Shown here piece by piece: positions 48,175 through 57,450 of a DNA stretch of 62,224 bases. Position 1 is the stretch's first letter. Each line of letters begins with the position of its first letter. Location: positions 1 through 62,224 of the forward strand of contig JAKQOW010000148.1 in NCBI GenBank assembly GCA_029565065.1, in the 5' to 3' direction. Both the position numbers and the translations under genes were made by a program. Below the pieces are notes generated by a model. The model was not told where the DNA came from and did no database searches. It worked only from the letters and a program-made list of their open reading frames with translations. Source of the DNA: Acidobacteriota bacterium. Its GTDB lineage: Bacteria; Acidobacteriota; JAAYUB01.

Positions 48175-49770
48175 ATGGACAAGTTCACCGTCACCATCAA
48201 CGGACACACCATCGAGGCCAAACCCGGCCAGTCGGTCCTGCAAACCGCGCTGGACAACGGCATCCACATTCCCCATTACTGCTTCCATCCCGGCTTGCCG
48301 GTCGCCGGCAACTGCCGGATGTGCCTTGTGGAGATCGAGGGCGTTCCGAAGCTGCAGATCGCGTGCGGCACAACGGTGCGCGACGGCATGGTGGTCTGGT
48401 CGAACAACGACCGCGTCCGCCAGGCGGTCCGCCACGTGCTCGAGTTCCTGCTCATCAACCACCCCGTGGACTGCCCCGTCTGCGACCAGGCCGGCGAATG
48501 CGGTCTCCAGGACTATTACATGCTGGTGGGCCGGTACGACAGCCGGTTCGCCGAAAACAAAGTGGTCAAGCACAAGAAGGCCACCCCCATCGGCCGCTGG
48601 GTCATGCTGGACCAGGAGCGGTGCATCCTCTGTTCGCGGTGCGTGCGTTTCACCCGCGAAATCACCAAGACCAACGAGATGGCGATCTTCAACCGCGGCG
48701 ACCACGCCGAGATCGACGTCTTCCCCGGCGGCGAGCTCCGCAACCGCTACTCGGCCAACATCGTGGACATCTGTCCCGTCGGCGCGCTGACCTGCCGGGA
48801 CTTCCGCTTCCGCTGCCGCGTCTGGTACCTGAAGCAGGCGCCGTCGATCTGCCCCGGCTGCGCCCGCGGCTGCAACATCGCCATCCACTTCAATCCCGAG
48901 CGCCCGCATCACGCCGGCGGCCGCCGCGTCCTGCGGTTCAAACCGCGGCCGAACCCGCACGTCAACGCGTTCTGGCTCTGCGACGACGGGCGCTACAGCT
49001 ACCCGTTCATCGACGACCACCGCCTGCGGTTCGCCGCGCTGCGCGAGGAGGGCGGCGTCCGCCAGCTGTACCTGAAGGACGCCCTGGACCGGCTGGCCGA
49101 CTGGCTGCGGGCTTCCCGGTCCGGCCGGACCGCGTACCTCCTGTCGGCGGACTCCTCCAACGAGGAATTGTTCGCCGCCCGCAAGCTGCTGCGCGACGCA
49201 CTGGGTGTTCGCTGCCTGCTCCCCGATACGGGCCTGCGGACCGGCGACGCCGACGACTTCCTGATTTGCGAGGACAAGCACCCCAACACCCGCGGCGCCC
49301 GGATTCTCTTCGGCCTCGGCGAGAACGACCCGGTCGCCCCGGACCGGCTCGAGGCCGGGCTGGGCGCCGAGCTGCCCGAGCTGCTGCTGGTCAACCGGGC
49401 GGATCTGCCCAGCCCCCTGCGGGACAAGCTCCTCGCGGCGGGCACGCGCCTCGTTTTTCTGGGCACCAATGACAACGCCACGGCCGCCGCCGCCCACCTC
49501 GTCGTGCCCCTGGTCGTTTTCGCCGAACAGGCGGGCACGTTCACCAACTTCGAGGGCCGGGTGCAGAAATTCGAGCTGGCCGTGCCGCCCCTGGGCGATG
49601 CGGCGCCGGAGTGGTCGGTCCACCAGGGGCTGGCCGAGCGCCTCGGCATCGACCTGGCGTTCCCGGGCCCCGCGGCCATCTTCCGCCAGCTGACCGCGGA
49701 AGTGGATGCGTTTCGAGGCCTGAGCCACGAGAGCCTGACACCCCATGGAGCCATGATCCGCCATGAGTGA
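48175..49770 (+). CDS. nuoG: NADH-quinone oxidoreductase subunit G (short form)
   Basis: A 531-residue subunit with the N-terminal iron-sulphur region: [2Fe-2S] ligands in HYCFHPG, GNCRMC and ACGT; HPVDCPVCDQAGEC and CILCSRCVRF with ICPVGAL for [4Fe-4S] clusters; then PGCARGCN as in the molybdopterin-like domain. It is shorter than the common 700-900 residues because the C-terminal molybdopterin-like part is reduced. It overlaps nuoH by 8 bp, so the stop is genuine in context. Confidence -1.
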   Translation: MDKFTVTINGHTIEAKPGQSVLQTALDNGIHIPHYCFHPGLPVAGNCRMCLVEIEGVPKLQIACGTTVRDGMVVWSNNDRVRQAVRHVLEFLLINHPVDCPVCDQAGECGLQDYYMLVGRYDSRFAENKVVKHKKATPIGRWVMLDQERCILCSRCVRFTREITKTNEMAIFNRGDHAEIDVFPGGELRNRYSANIVDICPVGALTCRDFRFRCRVWYLKQAPSICPGCARGCNIAIHFNPERPHHAGGRRVLRFKPRPNPHVNAFWLCDDGRYSYPFIDDHRLRFAALREEGGVRQLYLKDALDRLADWLRASRSGRTAYLLSADSSNEELFAARKLLRDALGVRCLLPDTGLRTGDADDFLICEDKHPNTRGARILFGLGENDPVAPDRLEAGLGAELPELLLVNRADLPSPLRDKLLAAGTRLVFLGTNDNATAAAAHLVVPLVVFAEQAGTFTNFEGRVQKFELAVPPLGDAAPEWSVHQGLAERLGIDLAFPGPAAIFRQLTAEVDAFRGLSHESLTPHGAMIRHE

Positions 49771-50839
49771 GATCGCGCACGCCCTGATCGTCACCGGGTA
49801 CATTCTGTCGGTGGTGCTCACCCTGGCGGCCCTGCTCACCTGGATGGAACGGAAGCAGAGCGCCCTGATGCAGGATCGGATCGGCGCCAATCGCGCCAGC
49901 ATTCTGGGCTTCCGGGCCATCGGGCTGTTCCACATCATCGCCGACTCGCTGAAGATGTTCCTCAAGGAGGACTTCGTCCCCGCCCGCGGCGTCCGGCTGT
50001 TCCACACCCTGGCGCCGTTCATCTCGGCGTTCTGCGCCCTGGCGATTTTCGCCTGCATCCCCTTCGGGCCGTCCCTGCCGCTCGGCGACACCACCGTCAA
50101 CCTGTGGATTTTCGATTCCGACATCTCCCTGCTGTATGTGCTCGCGCTCGGGTCGCTGGGCATCTACGGCATCTTCTTCGCCGGCTGGTCGTCGCACAAC
50201 AAGTTCGCCTACCTCGGCGCCATGCGCGGTGCCGCCCAGATGCTGTCATACGAAATCGCGCTGGGCATCTCGCTGATCGGCCTGATCATGGTGTATGGCT
50301 CCCTGAGCCTGAATGACATTGTCCACTACCAGGGCCGGCAGCTCTTCGGTTTCCTGCCGGCGTGGGGCGTGTTCCTCCAGCCGCTGGCCTGCCTGATTTT
50401 CCTCACCGCGGGCATCGCCGAGTCGAAGCGCAATCCCTTCGACATGCCCGAAGGCGAGTCCGAGATCATCGGCTACTTCACCGAGTACAGCAGCATGAAA
50501 TTCGGCCTGTTCTTCCTGGCCGATTTCATCGAGGTGGTGGTGGTGGCCGCCCTGGTGACCGTGCTGTTTTTCGGCGGCTGGCAGGTCCCGTACCTGCAGG
50601 CGGACGGATTCCAGCTGCCGGGCGGCACGCACTGGGAGCTGGCGCCGCTGGCCGTCGGATTGATCCAGGTGGGCGCGTTCTGCGCCAAGCTGTTCTTCTT
50701 CTGCTGGCTGCAGCTGACGATCCGCTGGACGCTCCCCCGCTTCCGATACGACCAGCTCATGCGTCTGGGGTGGCAGTTTCTGCTGCCGCTGTCCATCGCC
50801 AACATCCTCGTGACCGGCATCATCCTGGTGTGCAGGTGA
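49763..50839 (+). CDS. nuoH: NADH-quinone oxidoreductase subunit H
   Basis: A 358-residue membrane subunit, about 8 helices, forming the entry of the quinone channel. ERKQSALMQDRIGANRA and NPFDMPEGESEIIGYFTEYS are unmistakable. Start coupled to the nuoG stop (ATGAGTGA). Confidence -1.
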   Translation: MSEIAHALIVTGYILSVVLTLAALLTWMERKQSALMQDRIGANRASILGFRAIGLFHIIADSLKMFLKEDFVPARGVRLFHTLAPFISAFCALAIFACIPFGPSLPLGDTTVNLWIFDSDISLLYVLALGSLGIYGIFFAGWSSHNKFAYLGAMRGAAQMLSYEIALGISLIGLIMVYGSLSLNDIVHYQGRQLFGFLPAWGVFLQPLACLIFLTAGIAESKRNPFDMPEGESEIIGYFTEYSSMKFGLFFLADFIEVVVVAALVTVLFFGGWQVPYLQADGFQLPGGTHWELAPLAVGLIQVGAFCAKLFFFCWLQLTIRWTLPRFRYDQLMRLGWQFLLPLSIANILVTGIILVCR

Positions 50840-50844
50840 GCCAG

Positions 50845-51375
50845 ATGGCCAAGCCCAAACTCAACCTACTGGAGCGACTGTACCTGCCGGAGATCCTCCG
50901 CGGCCTGCTCATCACGACCCGGCACCATTTCGCGAACCTGACCGTGCACATCCTCCACCGGGTCGGCCTGGCGAAGGGGAAGCGGGGCGCGGTGACCTTC
51001 CAATATCCTGAGGATCCCCGTCCGGTAGCTCGTCGGCTGCGCGCGCGCCACCGCCTGATGAAGCGCCCCGACGGCTCCACCCGCTGCGTCGCCTGTATGA
51101 TGTGCGAGACCATCTGCCCGGCCCATTGCATCTACATCGTGGCGGACGAGCACCCCGACCCGCGGATTGAGAAGCGGCCGAAGTCGTTCGACATCGATCT
51201 GGGGATCTGCGTGATGTGCGGCTATTGCGTGGAGGCCTGTCCGGAAGACGCCATCCGCATGGACACCTACATCACGGAAACTTCGTCCTTCACCCGCGAA
51301 GGCATGCTCCTGACCCTCGACGACCTGATGAATCACCACAACGAGGACAATTTCCCTAAACACACCTCTTCCTGA
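50845..51375 (+). CDS. nuoI: NADH-quinone oxidoreductase subunit I
   Basis: A 176-residue ferredoxin-like subunit with two [4Fe-4S] sites (N6a/N6b): CVACMMCETICP and CVMCGYCVEACPEDAI. It starts 5 bp after nuoH. It is the last nuo gene here; nuoJKLMN do not follow. Confidence -1.
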   Translation: MAKPKLNLLERLYLPEILRGLLITTRHHFANLTVHILHRVGLAKGKRGAVTFQYPEDPRPVARRLRARHRLMKRPDGSTRCVACMMCETICPAHCIYIVADEHPDPRIEKRPKSFDIDLGICVMCGYCVEACPEDAIRMDTYITETSSFTREGMLLTLDDLMNHHNEDNFPKHTSS

Positions 51376-51456
51376 ACGCCCTCTGCCGGCGCCGTTACGG
51401 ACCGGCGCCCGCCGCCTGCCTGCGGACAATGCCATCGAATAAATTCTTGATTCGGC

Positions 51457-51753
51457 TCAGCGGATCGGCCAGTTGGCCGGAGTTGTCTCCAGGTGGCCGC
51501 CCAACAAGTTGCCGTTGATCCACATCACCCGGAGGTGGATATCAGTCTTGAACTGCGGGCTCTCGAGTCGTCCCTGCAGGCTGTCACCGGCTTGCAACGG
51601 CAGCGGCAATTCACTCTGAAAGCAGATGCCGCTCTTGCTGACGTTGACCGTGGTGATGTTGGCGCTGATGGCGCGCCCGCGGCCGTCCTCGGCCTGCAGG
51701 CGCAGCTTGAGACGGATGGGAACCCGCTTCTCCTTGCGAAGATTGTTGAGCAT
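51457..51753 (-). CDS. PilZ-domain protein
   Basis: A 98-residue single-domain protein. The c-di-GMP-binding signature is visible: KRVPIRLKLRL (RxxxR-like arm) and VNVSKSGICFQS (DxSxxG-like, with Asn for Asp). It probably acts as a small c-di-GMP receptor or adaptor. It lies alone between the nuo operon and the VWFA genes, with its start 49 bp from the stop of the upstream gene. Confidence -1.
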   Translation of the reverse strand: MLNNLRKEKRVPIRLKLRLQAEDGRGRAISANITTVNVSKSGICFQSELPLPLQAGDSLQGRLESPQFKTDIHLRVMWINGNLLGGHLETTPANWPIR

Positions 51754-51801
51754 GCGTCCCTGCCCTATCTGAAGTCAGTGTGGTAAACGGACGGTATTGT
51801 A

Positions 51802-52752
51802 TCACCGACCGGGGTGAAAATAGCCGCGACGTGTATAAATTTTGAATGATCCCGGCTGGGTCAACTTGACGTCGAGCCGCCGTAAGGACGCCTGGGCAGG
51901 CGTGGCGGTGGGGTGAAATCCGATGCGATACTGGTGGCGCAGCTCGGTGGCCAGATCGGCGGTCACCCGGTCCAGTTCCTGCAGGTCTTCGGGCACGAAC
52001 AGGCGGCCGCCGCTCAGGTCGGCCAGATCCGACATCTCGCGGCCCGCCGCATCCCGGGACACGTCGTCCAGATCGAAGAGCGTATCCGCCCGGCGTTTCT
52101 GCAGCGCGATGAAGTAGACCTGGACGTCGCTGTTTCTGGCCTTGGCCAGGACGTCGGGAAATCCGTACTGGCTGTCCTTGTCCTCGCCGTCGGAGATGAC
52201 CACGAGCGCCTTGCGCTCGTATTTCCCCCGGGCGATGTGCTCCAGACCCAGGTAGAGGGCGTCCCACAGCGGCGTGCCGCCGCCCGCCAGCATCCGCTCG
52301 AGGATGGCGTCCTTCACGTCGTCCCGGTCCTGGGTGAAGTCCAGCAACAGCTCCGCCTCGTCGTGGGCAAAATCGACGACGAACACCTGGTTCTCCGGGT
52401 TGGAGTATTTAAGGAAAGCCAGCACCGCCTCGTTGACCAGGTTGAGCCGCTCCCGCATGCTGCCGCTGGTGTCGATGACCAGTCCCAGCGAGATCGGCAG
52501 ATCGGCCGGCTGGAAGAGAGCCAGCTCCTGGAGGACCCCTTCGTCGTAAACCCGGAAGTCGTCGGCCTTGAGCGCGTCCACCCGCTGGCCGGCCTCGTTG
52601 AGGACGGTCACGTCGAGGGTGACCATCCGCACCTGGACGCCAATGCGATAATCGTCGCGCCGCCGGTCCTGAGCCAGGACAATCCCGCCCGCCCAAACGG
52701 CCGCGATCAGCACCAGCGCCACGCATCGGCCGCCGTCACTGGCGCGGCGCAT
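51802..52752 (-). CDS. secreted VWFA-domain protein (Acidobacterial type)
   Basis: A 316-residue protein with a signal peptide and a von Willebrand A domain. MIDAS residues: DTSGS, a Thr in GGGTPLWDA and DGED. The opening VRMVTLDVTVLNEAGQRVDALKADDFRVYDEG is the hallmark (shown in part: FRVYDEG) of the VWFA-related proteins abundant in Acidobacteria. It ends in YTRRGYFHPGR. The start is the ATG at 52752, with GAAGG 5 nt upstream; a TTG 24 bp before it is less likely. It overlaps the preceding VWFA gene by 17 bp. Confidence -1.
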   Translation of the reverse strand: MRRASDGGRCVALVLIAAVWAGGIVLAQDRRRDDYRIGVQVRMVTLDVTVLNEAGQRVDALKADDFRVYDEGVLQELALFQPADLPISLGLVIDTSGSMRERLNLVNEAVLAFLKYSNPENQVFVVDFAHDEAELLLDFTQDRDDVKDAILERMLAGGGTPLWDALYLGLEHIARGKYERKALVVISDGEDKDSQYGFPDVLAKARNSDVQVYFIALQKRRADTLFDLDDVSRDAAGREMSDLADLSGGRLFVPEDLQELDRVTADLATELRHQYRIGFHPTATPAQASLRRLDVKLTQPGSFKIYTRRGYFHPGR

Positions 52753-53644
52753 AGTAGCCTTCGCGATGGTGGACAAAGAGCTTGGGCAGACCCGGCGGCG
52801 GATCCAGCTTGAGGGTGATCTTGCGCCAGGTGGCGTCCCGCCGCGTGTTGGACGGGATGTAACCCAACACGTACTGGTGGCGCAGCTCGGAATGGATCAG
52901 CTCGACGAAGTAGTCGAGTTCTTCGAGTGAGTTCGGGAAAAACACCCGGCCACCCGTCATCCGGCTGAGCTCCTGGATGATGCCTTCGCCGTAGCCCTCG
53001 GTGCCGTGCTCTCCCAGCACGTAGATCTGGCAGTCGACCTCGCGAGCGAACTCCTTGATCTCGGCGAAGGTGTAGCGGCTGTGGTTGTCCTCGCCGTCGG
53101 TGATGACGATCAGGGCCTTCTTGGCGTGCCGGCACTGGCGGATCTTGTCCAGACCGATGTAGATGGCGTCAAACAGGGCCGTGCTGCCCCGGGCCTCGGA
53201 GTCGGAAATCTTTCCCTGGATTTGCCGCAGGTCGGTGGTGATGTCCTGGGCCAGCCGCGCCCGGTCGCTGAAGAGCACCAGGAAGAACTCGTCCTGGCGG
53301 GTGCCGTCATCGAGAAACCCGATGGCGCTTTGGCGGGCCTTGTTGATCTTGGGCTTCATGCTGAAGCTGGTGTCGAAGATCAGGCCGATGCTCACCGGCG
53401 ATGCCTCGCTGGTGAAGTTCACCACCTCCTGCTCCACCTTGTCTTCATACACCTTGAAATGTTCGGCTTGCAGTCCGGTGACGAACCGGTTCAGGGAGTC
53501 GGAAACAGCCACGCGCACACGCACGCTGTCCACATTCACCCGGATGGATGAGTACATGTCCGAGTCGGCGGTCTGAGCCTGTGCAGTTCCCCAGAATGCC
53601 AGAACGCCGATGACAGCCAGGATTGTCAGGGCTCGGTGCATCAT
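52736..53644 (-). CDS. secreted VWFA-domain protein (Acidobacterial type), paralogue
   Basis: A 302-residue paralogue of the next gene with a cleavable signal peptide (TAQAQ). MIDAS residues: DTSFS, GSTALFDA and DGEDN. The motif HFKVYEDKVEQ and the C-terminal ELRHQYVLGYIPSN match its neighbour's ELRHQYRIGFHPT. Such proteins may bind metal-dependent partners at the cell surface; their role is not known. First gene of a two-gene unit. Confidence -1.
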   Translation of the reverse strand: MMHRALTILAVIGVLAFWGTAQAQTADSDMYSSIRVNVDSVRVRVAVSDSLNRFVTGLQAEHFKVYEDKVEQEVVNFTSEASPVSIGLIFDTSFSMKPKINKARQSAIGFLDDGTRQDEFFLVLFSDRARLAQDITTDLRQIQGKISDSEARGSTALFDAIYIGLDKIRQCRHAKKALIVITDGEDNHSRYTFAEIKEFAREVDCQIYVLGEHGTEGYGEGIIQELSRMTGGRVFFPNSLEELDYFVELIHSELRHQYVLGYIPSNTRRDATWRKITLKLDPPPGLPKLFVHHREGYYAPRQ

Positions 53645-53721
53645 CCGCTGCTTCCTCTCTTGCCCGGTGGATGCGCGCGCTGCCTCTATGGATGCAACAG
53701 ACCGGCAAAGATCTCACGCAC

Positions 53722-53727
53722 ATTATA
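53722..53727 (-). promoter_or_regulatory. candidate -10 element of the VWFA operon
   Basis: A perfect TATAAT on the minus strand, about 78 bp upstream of the first VWFA gene. No good -35 hexamer lies at the proper distance, so an activator or a weak promoter is possible. Confidence -1.
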
Positions 53728-53872
53728 CTATAGCGTCGCGACCGGCACCCGCCCGTGGCCGCGCTACGAATCGGGCCGGCAACGGATGCCCTGGAAATCA
53801 TCCGATGTATACTGAACGGGCAATGCGATTGTTTCAAACGCCGGCCGCCCGGCCCCGGCGCGAGGCTTGACG

Positions 53873-54811
53873 ATGAGCAGCACCCATCGGCCAGTCTACC
53901 TGAACACCCTGGCCGCCGGACGGTTCCCCGCCCTGTTGACGGCGCTTCGCCGCCGCGCCCGGTCGTGCGATCTCTGTCCCCATGCCTGCGGCGTCGACCG
54001 GCTGGCCGACGCGCGCGGTCGGTGCCGCACCGGTCGCCTTGCTGTCGTGGCCAGCGCGTCCCCTCACTTCGGTGAAGAAGACCCCATCTCGGGTTTTGCC
54101 GGTAGCGGTACCATCTTTTTCGCCCACTGCAACCTGTTCTGCGTGTTCTGCCAAAACGATGACATCTCGCACGGCGGCGACGGCGAGCCGATGGACGTCC
54201 GCGAGCTGGCTGGACTCATGCTGCGGCTGCAGCAGCTCGGCTGCCACAACATCAATCTGATCACCCCCTCCCACGTTATTCTCCAGGTGGTGGAGGCCGT
54301 GGCCCTGGCTGCGGCGGACGGATTGCGCGTGCCCATCGTCTACAATTCAGGCGGATACGACAGCGCCGCCAGCATCCGGTTGCTGCACGAGGTGGTGGAC
54401 ATCTACATGCCCGATCTGAAATTCCTGGATGCGGAGGCGGCGGCACGCTGGACCATCGCCTCCGATTACCCGGAGCGGGTTCGGGAAGCCGTCCGGACGA
54501 TGCAGGCCGGTGTCGGGGATCTGGTCATTGGACCGGACGGCGTCGCCATCCGGGGCTTGCTGGTTCGCCACCTCGTGCTGCCCGGCATGACGGCGGACAG
54601 TTGCGCGGTGCTACATTTTCTGGCCGAGTCGGTATCACGCCGGGTGTACGTCAACCTCATGAGCCAGTACCACCCCTGCCACCAGGCGCGGACGCATCCC
54701 CTGCTTCATCGCGCACTCCTCGCCGAGGAATACCTGGCAGTGGCCGAGTATGCCCGATCCGTAGGCCTGGAACGCGCCGAATTCCAGTCCCGCTGGTTCC
54801 GGGATCGTTGA
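53873..54811 (+). CDS. radical SAM protein, PflA-like
   Basis: A 312-residue enzyme. The SAM cluster motif is CNLFCVFC (C86, C90, C93). An additional N-terminal Cys set (CDLCPHACG, C32/C35/C39, with C51 in RCRTG) can hold a further cluster. TPSHVILQVVEAV and VYNSGGYD match the group annotated as putative pyruvate-formate-lyase activating enzymes. No PFL gene is near, so the target is unknown. The ATG at 53873 has GAGG 7 nt upstream. Confidence -1.
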   Translation: MSSTHRPVYLNTLAAGRFPALLTALRRRARSCDLCPHACGVDRLADARGRCRTGRLAVVASASPHFGEEDPISGFAGSGTIFFAHCNLFCVFCQNDDISHGGDGEPMDVRELAGLMLRLQQLGCHNINLITPSHVILQVVEAVALAAADGLRVPIVYNSGGYDSAASIRLLHEVVDIYMPDLKFLDAEAAARWTIASDYPERVREAVRTMQAGVGDLVIGPDGVAIRGLLVRHLVLPGMTADSCAVLHFLAESVSRRVYVNLMSQYHPCHQARTHPLLHRALLAEEYLAVAEYARSVGLERAEFQSRWFRDR

Positions 54812-54885
54812 GTATTCACGCTTTCGTTCAGGCTGACGCCGTTATACAATACGGATTCGACCGAACCCGGACCGGGAGATGGAAT

Positions 54886-57441
54886 ATGCGCATTTTGAGA
54901 CATTTCAGAGTGTTGCCCAGCATGCCCCAGCGATTGGGCGCCCTGCGTAAGATCACTCAAAACGTCTGGTTCAGTTGGAACCAGGACGCCATCTCCTTAT
55001 TCCATCGGATGGATCCCGATCTATGGGAAGCTGCGCAGCACAATCCCGTCCGGTTCCTCGGCATGCTCAGCCAGGAGAAATACCAGGAGTTGCTCACCGA
55101 TGAGGGATTCCTGTCTCAGTTGGACCGGCTGGAACAGACGTTCGACCAGTACATGAAGGCCAGCCAGCGGTATACCTTCAACCTGGAGCGGCCCACCGAC
55201 TTCCAGGTTGCGTACTTCTCGTTCGAGTACGGACTGACCGAGTGTCTGCCGCTGTATTCCGGCGGCCTGGGCATCCTGTCGGGCGAGCATCTCAAGTCCG
55301 CCAGCGACCTCTGCCTGCCTCTCTACGGCATCGGCCTCATGTACCAGAAGGGTTATTTCCAGCAATACCTCAACAACGACGGCTGGCAGCAGGAGCATTA
55401 CCCCGTCAACGATTTCTACAACATGCCGGTCACCCTCCTTCGCGACGACGCCGGTGCACCGCTGACCGTTACCGTGGATCTGGCCGGCGTGACCGTGACC
55501 GCCCAACTGTGGAAGGTCGAGGTGGGCCGGGTGCCGCTCTACTTGCTGGACACCAACCTGCCGGAGAACCCGCCCGATTGCCGCGAGATCACCGCCCAGC
55601 TCTATGGCGGCGACACCGAACTGCGCATCCGCCAGGAGATTCTGCTCGGCATCGGCGGTGTCCGCGCCCTCGGCCGGCTCGGACTCAATCCCCTCGTCTT
55701 CCACATGAACGAGGGCCACTCGGCTTTTGCCGCCTTGGAGCGGATCCGGCTCCTGATGGCCCAGTACAAAGTCTCCTTCGACGACGCGCGCGAGGCGGTG
55801 TACGCCAGCAGCGTGTTCACCACCCACACGCCCGTGCCCGCGGGCAACGACATGTTCCCGCGTTACCTCATGGAGAAGTATTTCGGCGCCTACTCTCAGC
55901 AGCTCGGTCTTTCCTTCCAGGATCTGATGAGTCTGGGCCGCCAGAATCCCGGGGACGAAGCGGAACCGTTCTGCATGACGGTCCTGGCCATCCGCCTCTC
56001 GGCCCACACCAATGCGGTCAGCCGGTTGCACGGCACCGTGTCGCGGCGAATGTGGCAGGGTATCTGGCCGGACGTTCCCGAGTCGGACATCCCCATCACC
56101 CACATCACCAACGGCGTGCACATCCCCTCCTGGATCTCGTTCGAGATGTCCACTCTGTACCAGCGCTACATCGGCCCCAACTGGTTCGAGGATCCCGACA
56201 GCAAGCGGGTGTGGGAGCGGATCGACCGGATTCCCGATTCCGAGTTGTGGCGCACTCACGAGCGCCGGCGGGAACGCCTGGTGGCGTTCACCCGCCGCCG
56301 GCTTCAGCGCCAGCTCACCCGTCGCGGCGCCTCGCGCAAGGAGCTGGGCCTCGCCGCCGAGGTGCTCAACCCGGAGGCTCTTACCATCGGCTTTGCCCGC
56401 CGTTTCGCGACCTACAAGCGCGGCTACCTGATCTTTCGGAATCCCGAGCGCCTGGCGGCCATCCTGAACAACACCGAACAGCCGGTCCAGATCATCATCG
56501 CCGGCAAAGCCCATCCGAAAGACAACCCCGGCAAGGAGATCATCCGTCAAATCATCCATCTCTCCCGGCGGGAGGAATTCCGCCACCGCGTGGTCTTCCT
56601 GGAAGACTACGACATGAACGTGGCGCGTTACCTTGTGCAGGGCGTCGACGTCTGGCTCAACAACCCGCGCCGCCCGCTGGAGGCCTGCGGCACCAGCGGC
56701 ATGAAGGTCACGCCGAACGGCGGCCTGAACCTGAGCGTCCTGGACGGCTGGTGGGATGAGGGCTACACCGGCGACAACGGCTGGGCGATCGGCATGGGCG
56801 AGGAATACACCGATGCCGACTACCATGACGAGGTGGAAAGCGAAGCCATCTACACCCTGCTGGAAAACGAGATCGTCCCCCTGTTCTACGACCGCGGGCG
56901 GGACAATCTGCCCCGCGGCTGGATCCAGAAGATGAAACTGGCCATGAAGACGCTCATCCCATCGTTCAACACCCACCGCATGCTCGAGGATTACGTGGAG
57001 CAGTTTTACGTCCAGGCGGCCATGCAGTGTCGGGTGATGACCGAGAAAAAGATGGCCCGCGCTGCGGAACTGGCCAAATGGCGGCGCAAACTGCTGGACG
57101 GCTGGGACCAGGTGCAGATCGTGAACGTCGAGTACCGGCAGAACGGCGACTACGTGATCGGGGCGCCGATCCCCGTTCTGGCCGACCTGAAGCTGGGCCG
57201 CATCTCGCCCGAGGAAGTGGAGGTGGACGCCTATTTCGGGCCGGTGGACGCCAACGACAACCTGCAGAACCATGACATCTCCCCGTTGATCTTCCAGGGT
57301 GAAGTCGACAAGGGGGTCTACCGGTTCTCCGGCGAGATCCGCAGCCAGAAGACCGGGAATTTCGGCTTCTTTATCCGTGTCCTCCCCTACCATCCGCTGC
57401 TGTCTTCCCAGTTGTCACTGAACAAGATCCTGTGGGGCTAG
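54886..57441 (+). CDS. glgP: alpha-glucan (glycogen) phosphorylase, GlgP type
   Basis: An 851-residue phosphorylase of the bacterial form related to the mycobacterial/thermophile type. It releases glucose 1-phosphate from glycogen or maltodextrins. The PLP lysine is K607 in GTSGMKVTPNGG; AYFSFEYGLTECLPLYSGGLG and FHMNEGHSAF are typical, and GFARRFATYKRGYL contributes to the phosphate site. The ATG at 54886 is preceded by GGAG at 7 nt; the frame extends upstream into the radical SAM gene but is not coding there. Confidence -1.
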   Translation: MRILRHFRVLPSMPQRLGALRKITQNVWFSWNQDAISLFHRMDPDLWEAAQHNPVRFLGMLSQEKYQELLTDEGFLSQLDRLEQTFDQYMKASQRYTFNLERPTDFQVAYFSFEYGLTECLPLYSGGLGILSGEHLKSASDLCLPLYGIGLMYQKGYFQQYLNNDGWQQEHYPVNDFYNMPVTLLRDDAGAPLTVTVDLAGVTVTAQLWKVEVGRVPLYLLDTNLPENPPDCREITAQLYGGDTELRIRQEILLGIGGVRALGRLGLNPLVFHMNEGHSAFAALERIRLLMAQYKVSFDDAREAVYASSVFTTHTPVPAGNDMFPRYLMEKYFGAYSQQLGLSFQDLMSLGRQNPGDEAEPFCMTVLAIRLSAHTNAVSRLHGTVSRRMWQGIWPDVPESDIPITHITNGVHIPSWISFEMSTLYQRYIGPNWFEDPDSKRVWERIDRIPDSELWRTHERRRERLVAFTRRRLQRQLTRRGASRKELGLAAEVLNPEALTIGFARRFATYKRGYLIFRNPERLAAILNNTEQPVQIIIAGKAHPKDNPGKEIIRQIIHLSRREEFRHRVVFLEDYDMNVARYLVQGVDVWLNNPRRPLEACGTSGMKVTPNGGLNLSVLDGWWDEGYTGDNGWAIGMGEEYTDADYHDEVESEAIYTLLENEIVPLFYDRGRDNLPRGWIQKMKLAMKTLIPSFNTHRMLEDYVEQFYVQAAMQCRVMTEKKMARAAELAKWRRKLLDGWDQVQIVNVEYRQNGDYVIGAPIPVLADLKLGRISPEEVEVDAYFGPVDANDNLQNHDISPLIFQGEVDKGVYRFSGEIRSQKTGNFGFFIRVLPYHPLLSSQLSLNKILWG

Positions 57442-57450
57442 CCGGAGGAC

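Noticed and set aside
51376..51456. A GCCGGCGCC inverted repeat after nuoI as a terminator
   Set aside because: The stem is interrupted and no T-run follows.
55021..57393. A 790-codon minus-strand frame opposite glgP
   Set aside because: Shadow of a highly conserved phosphorylase; no motif or start signal.
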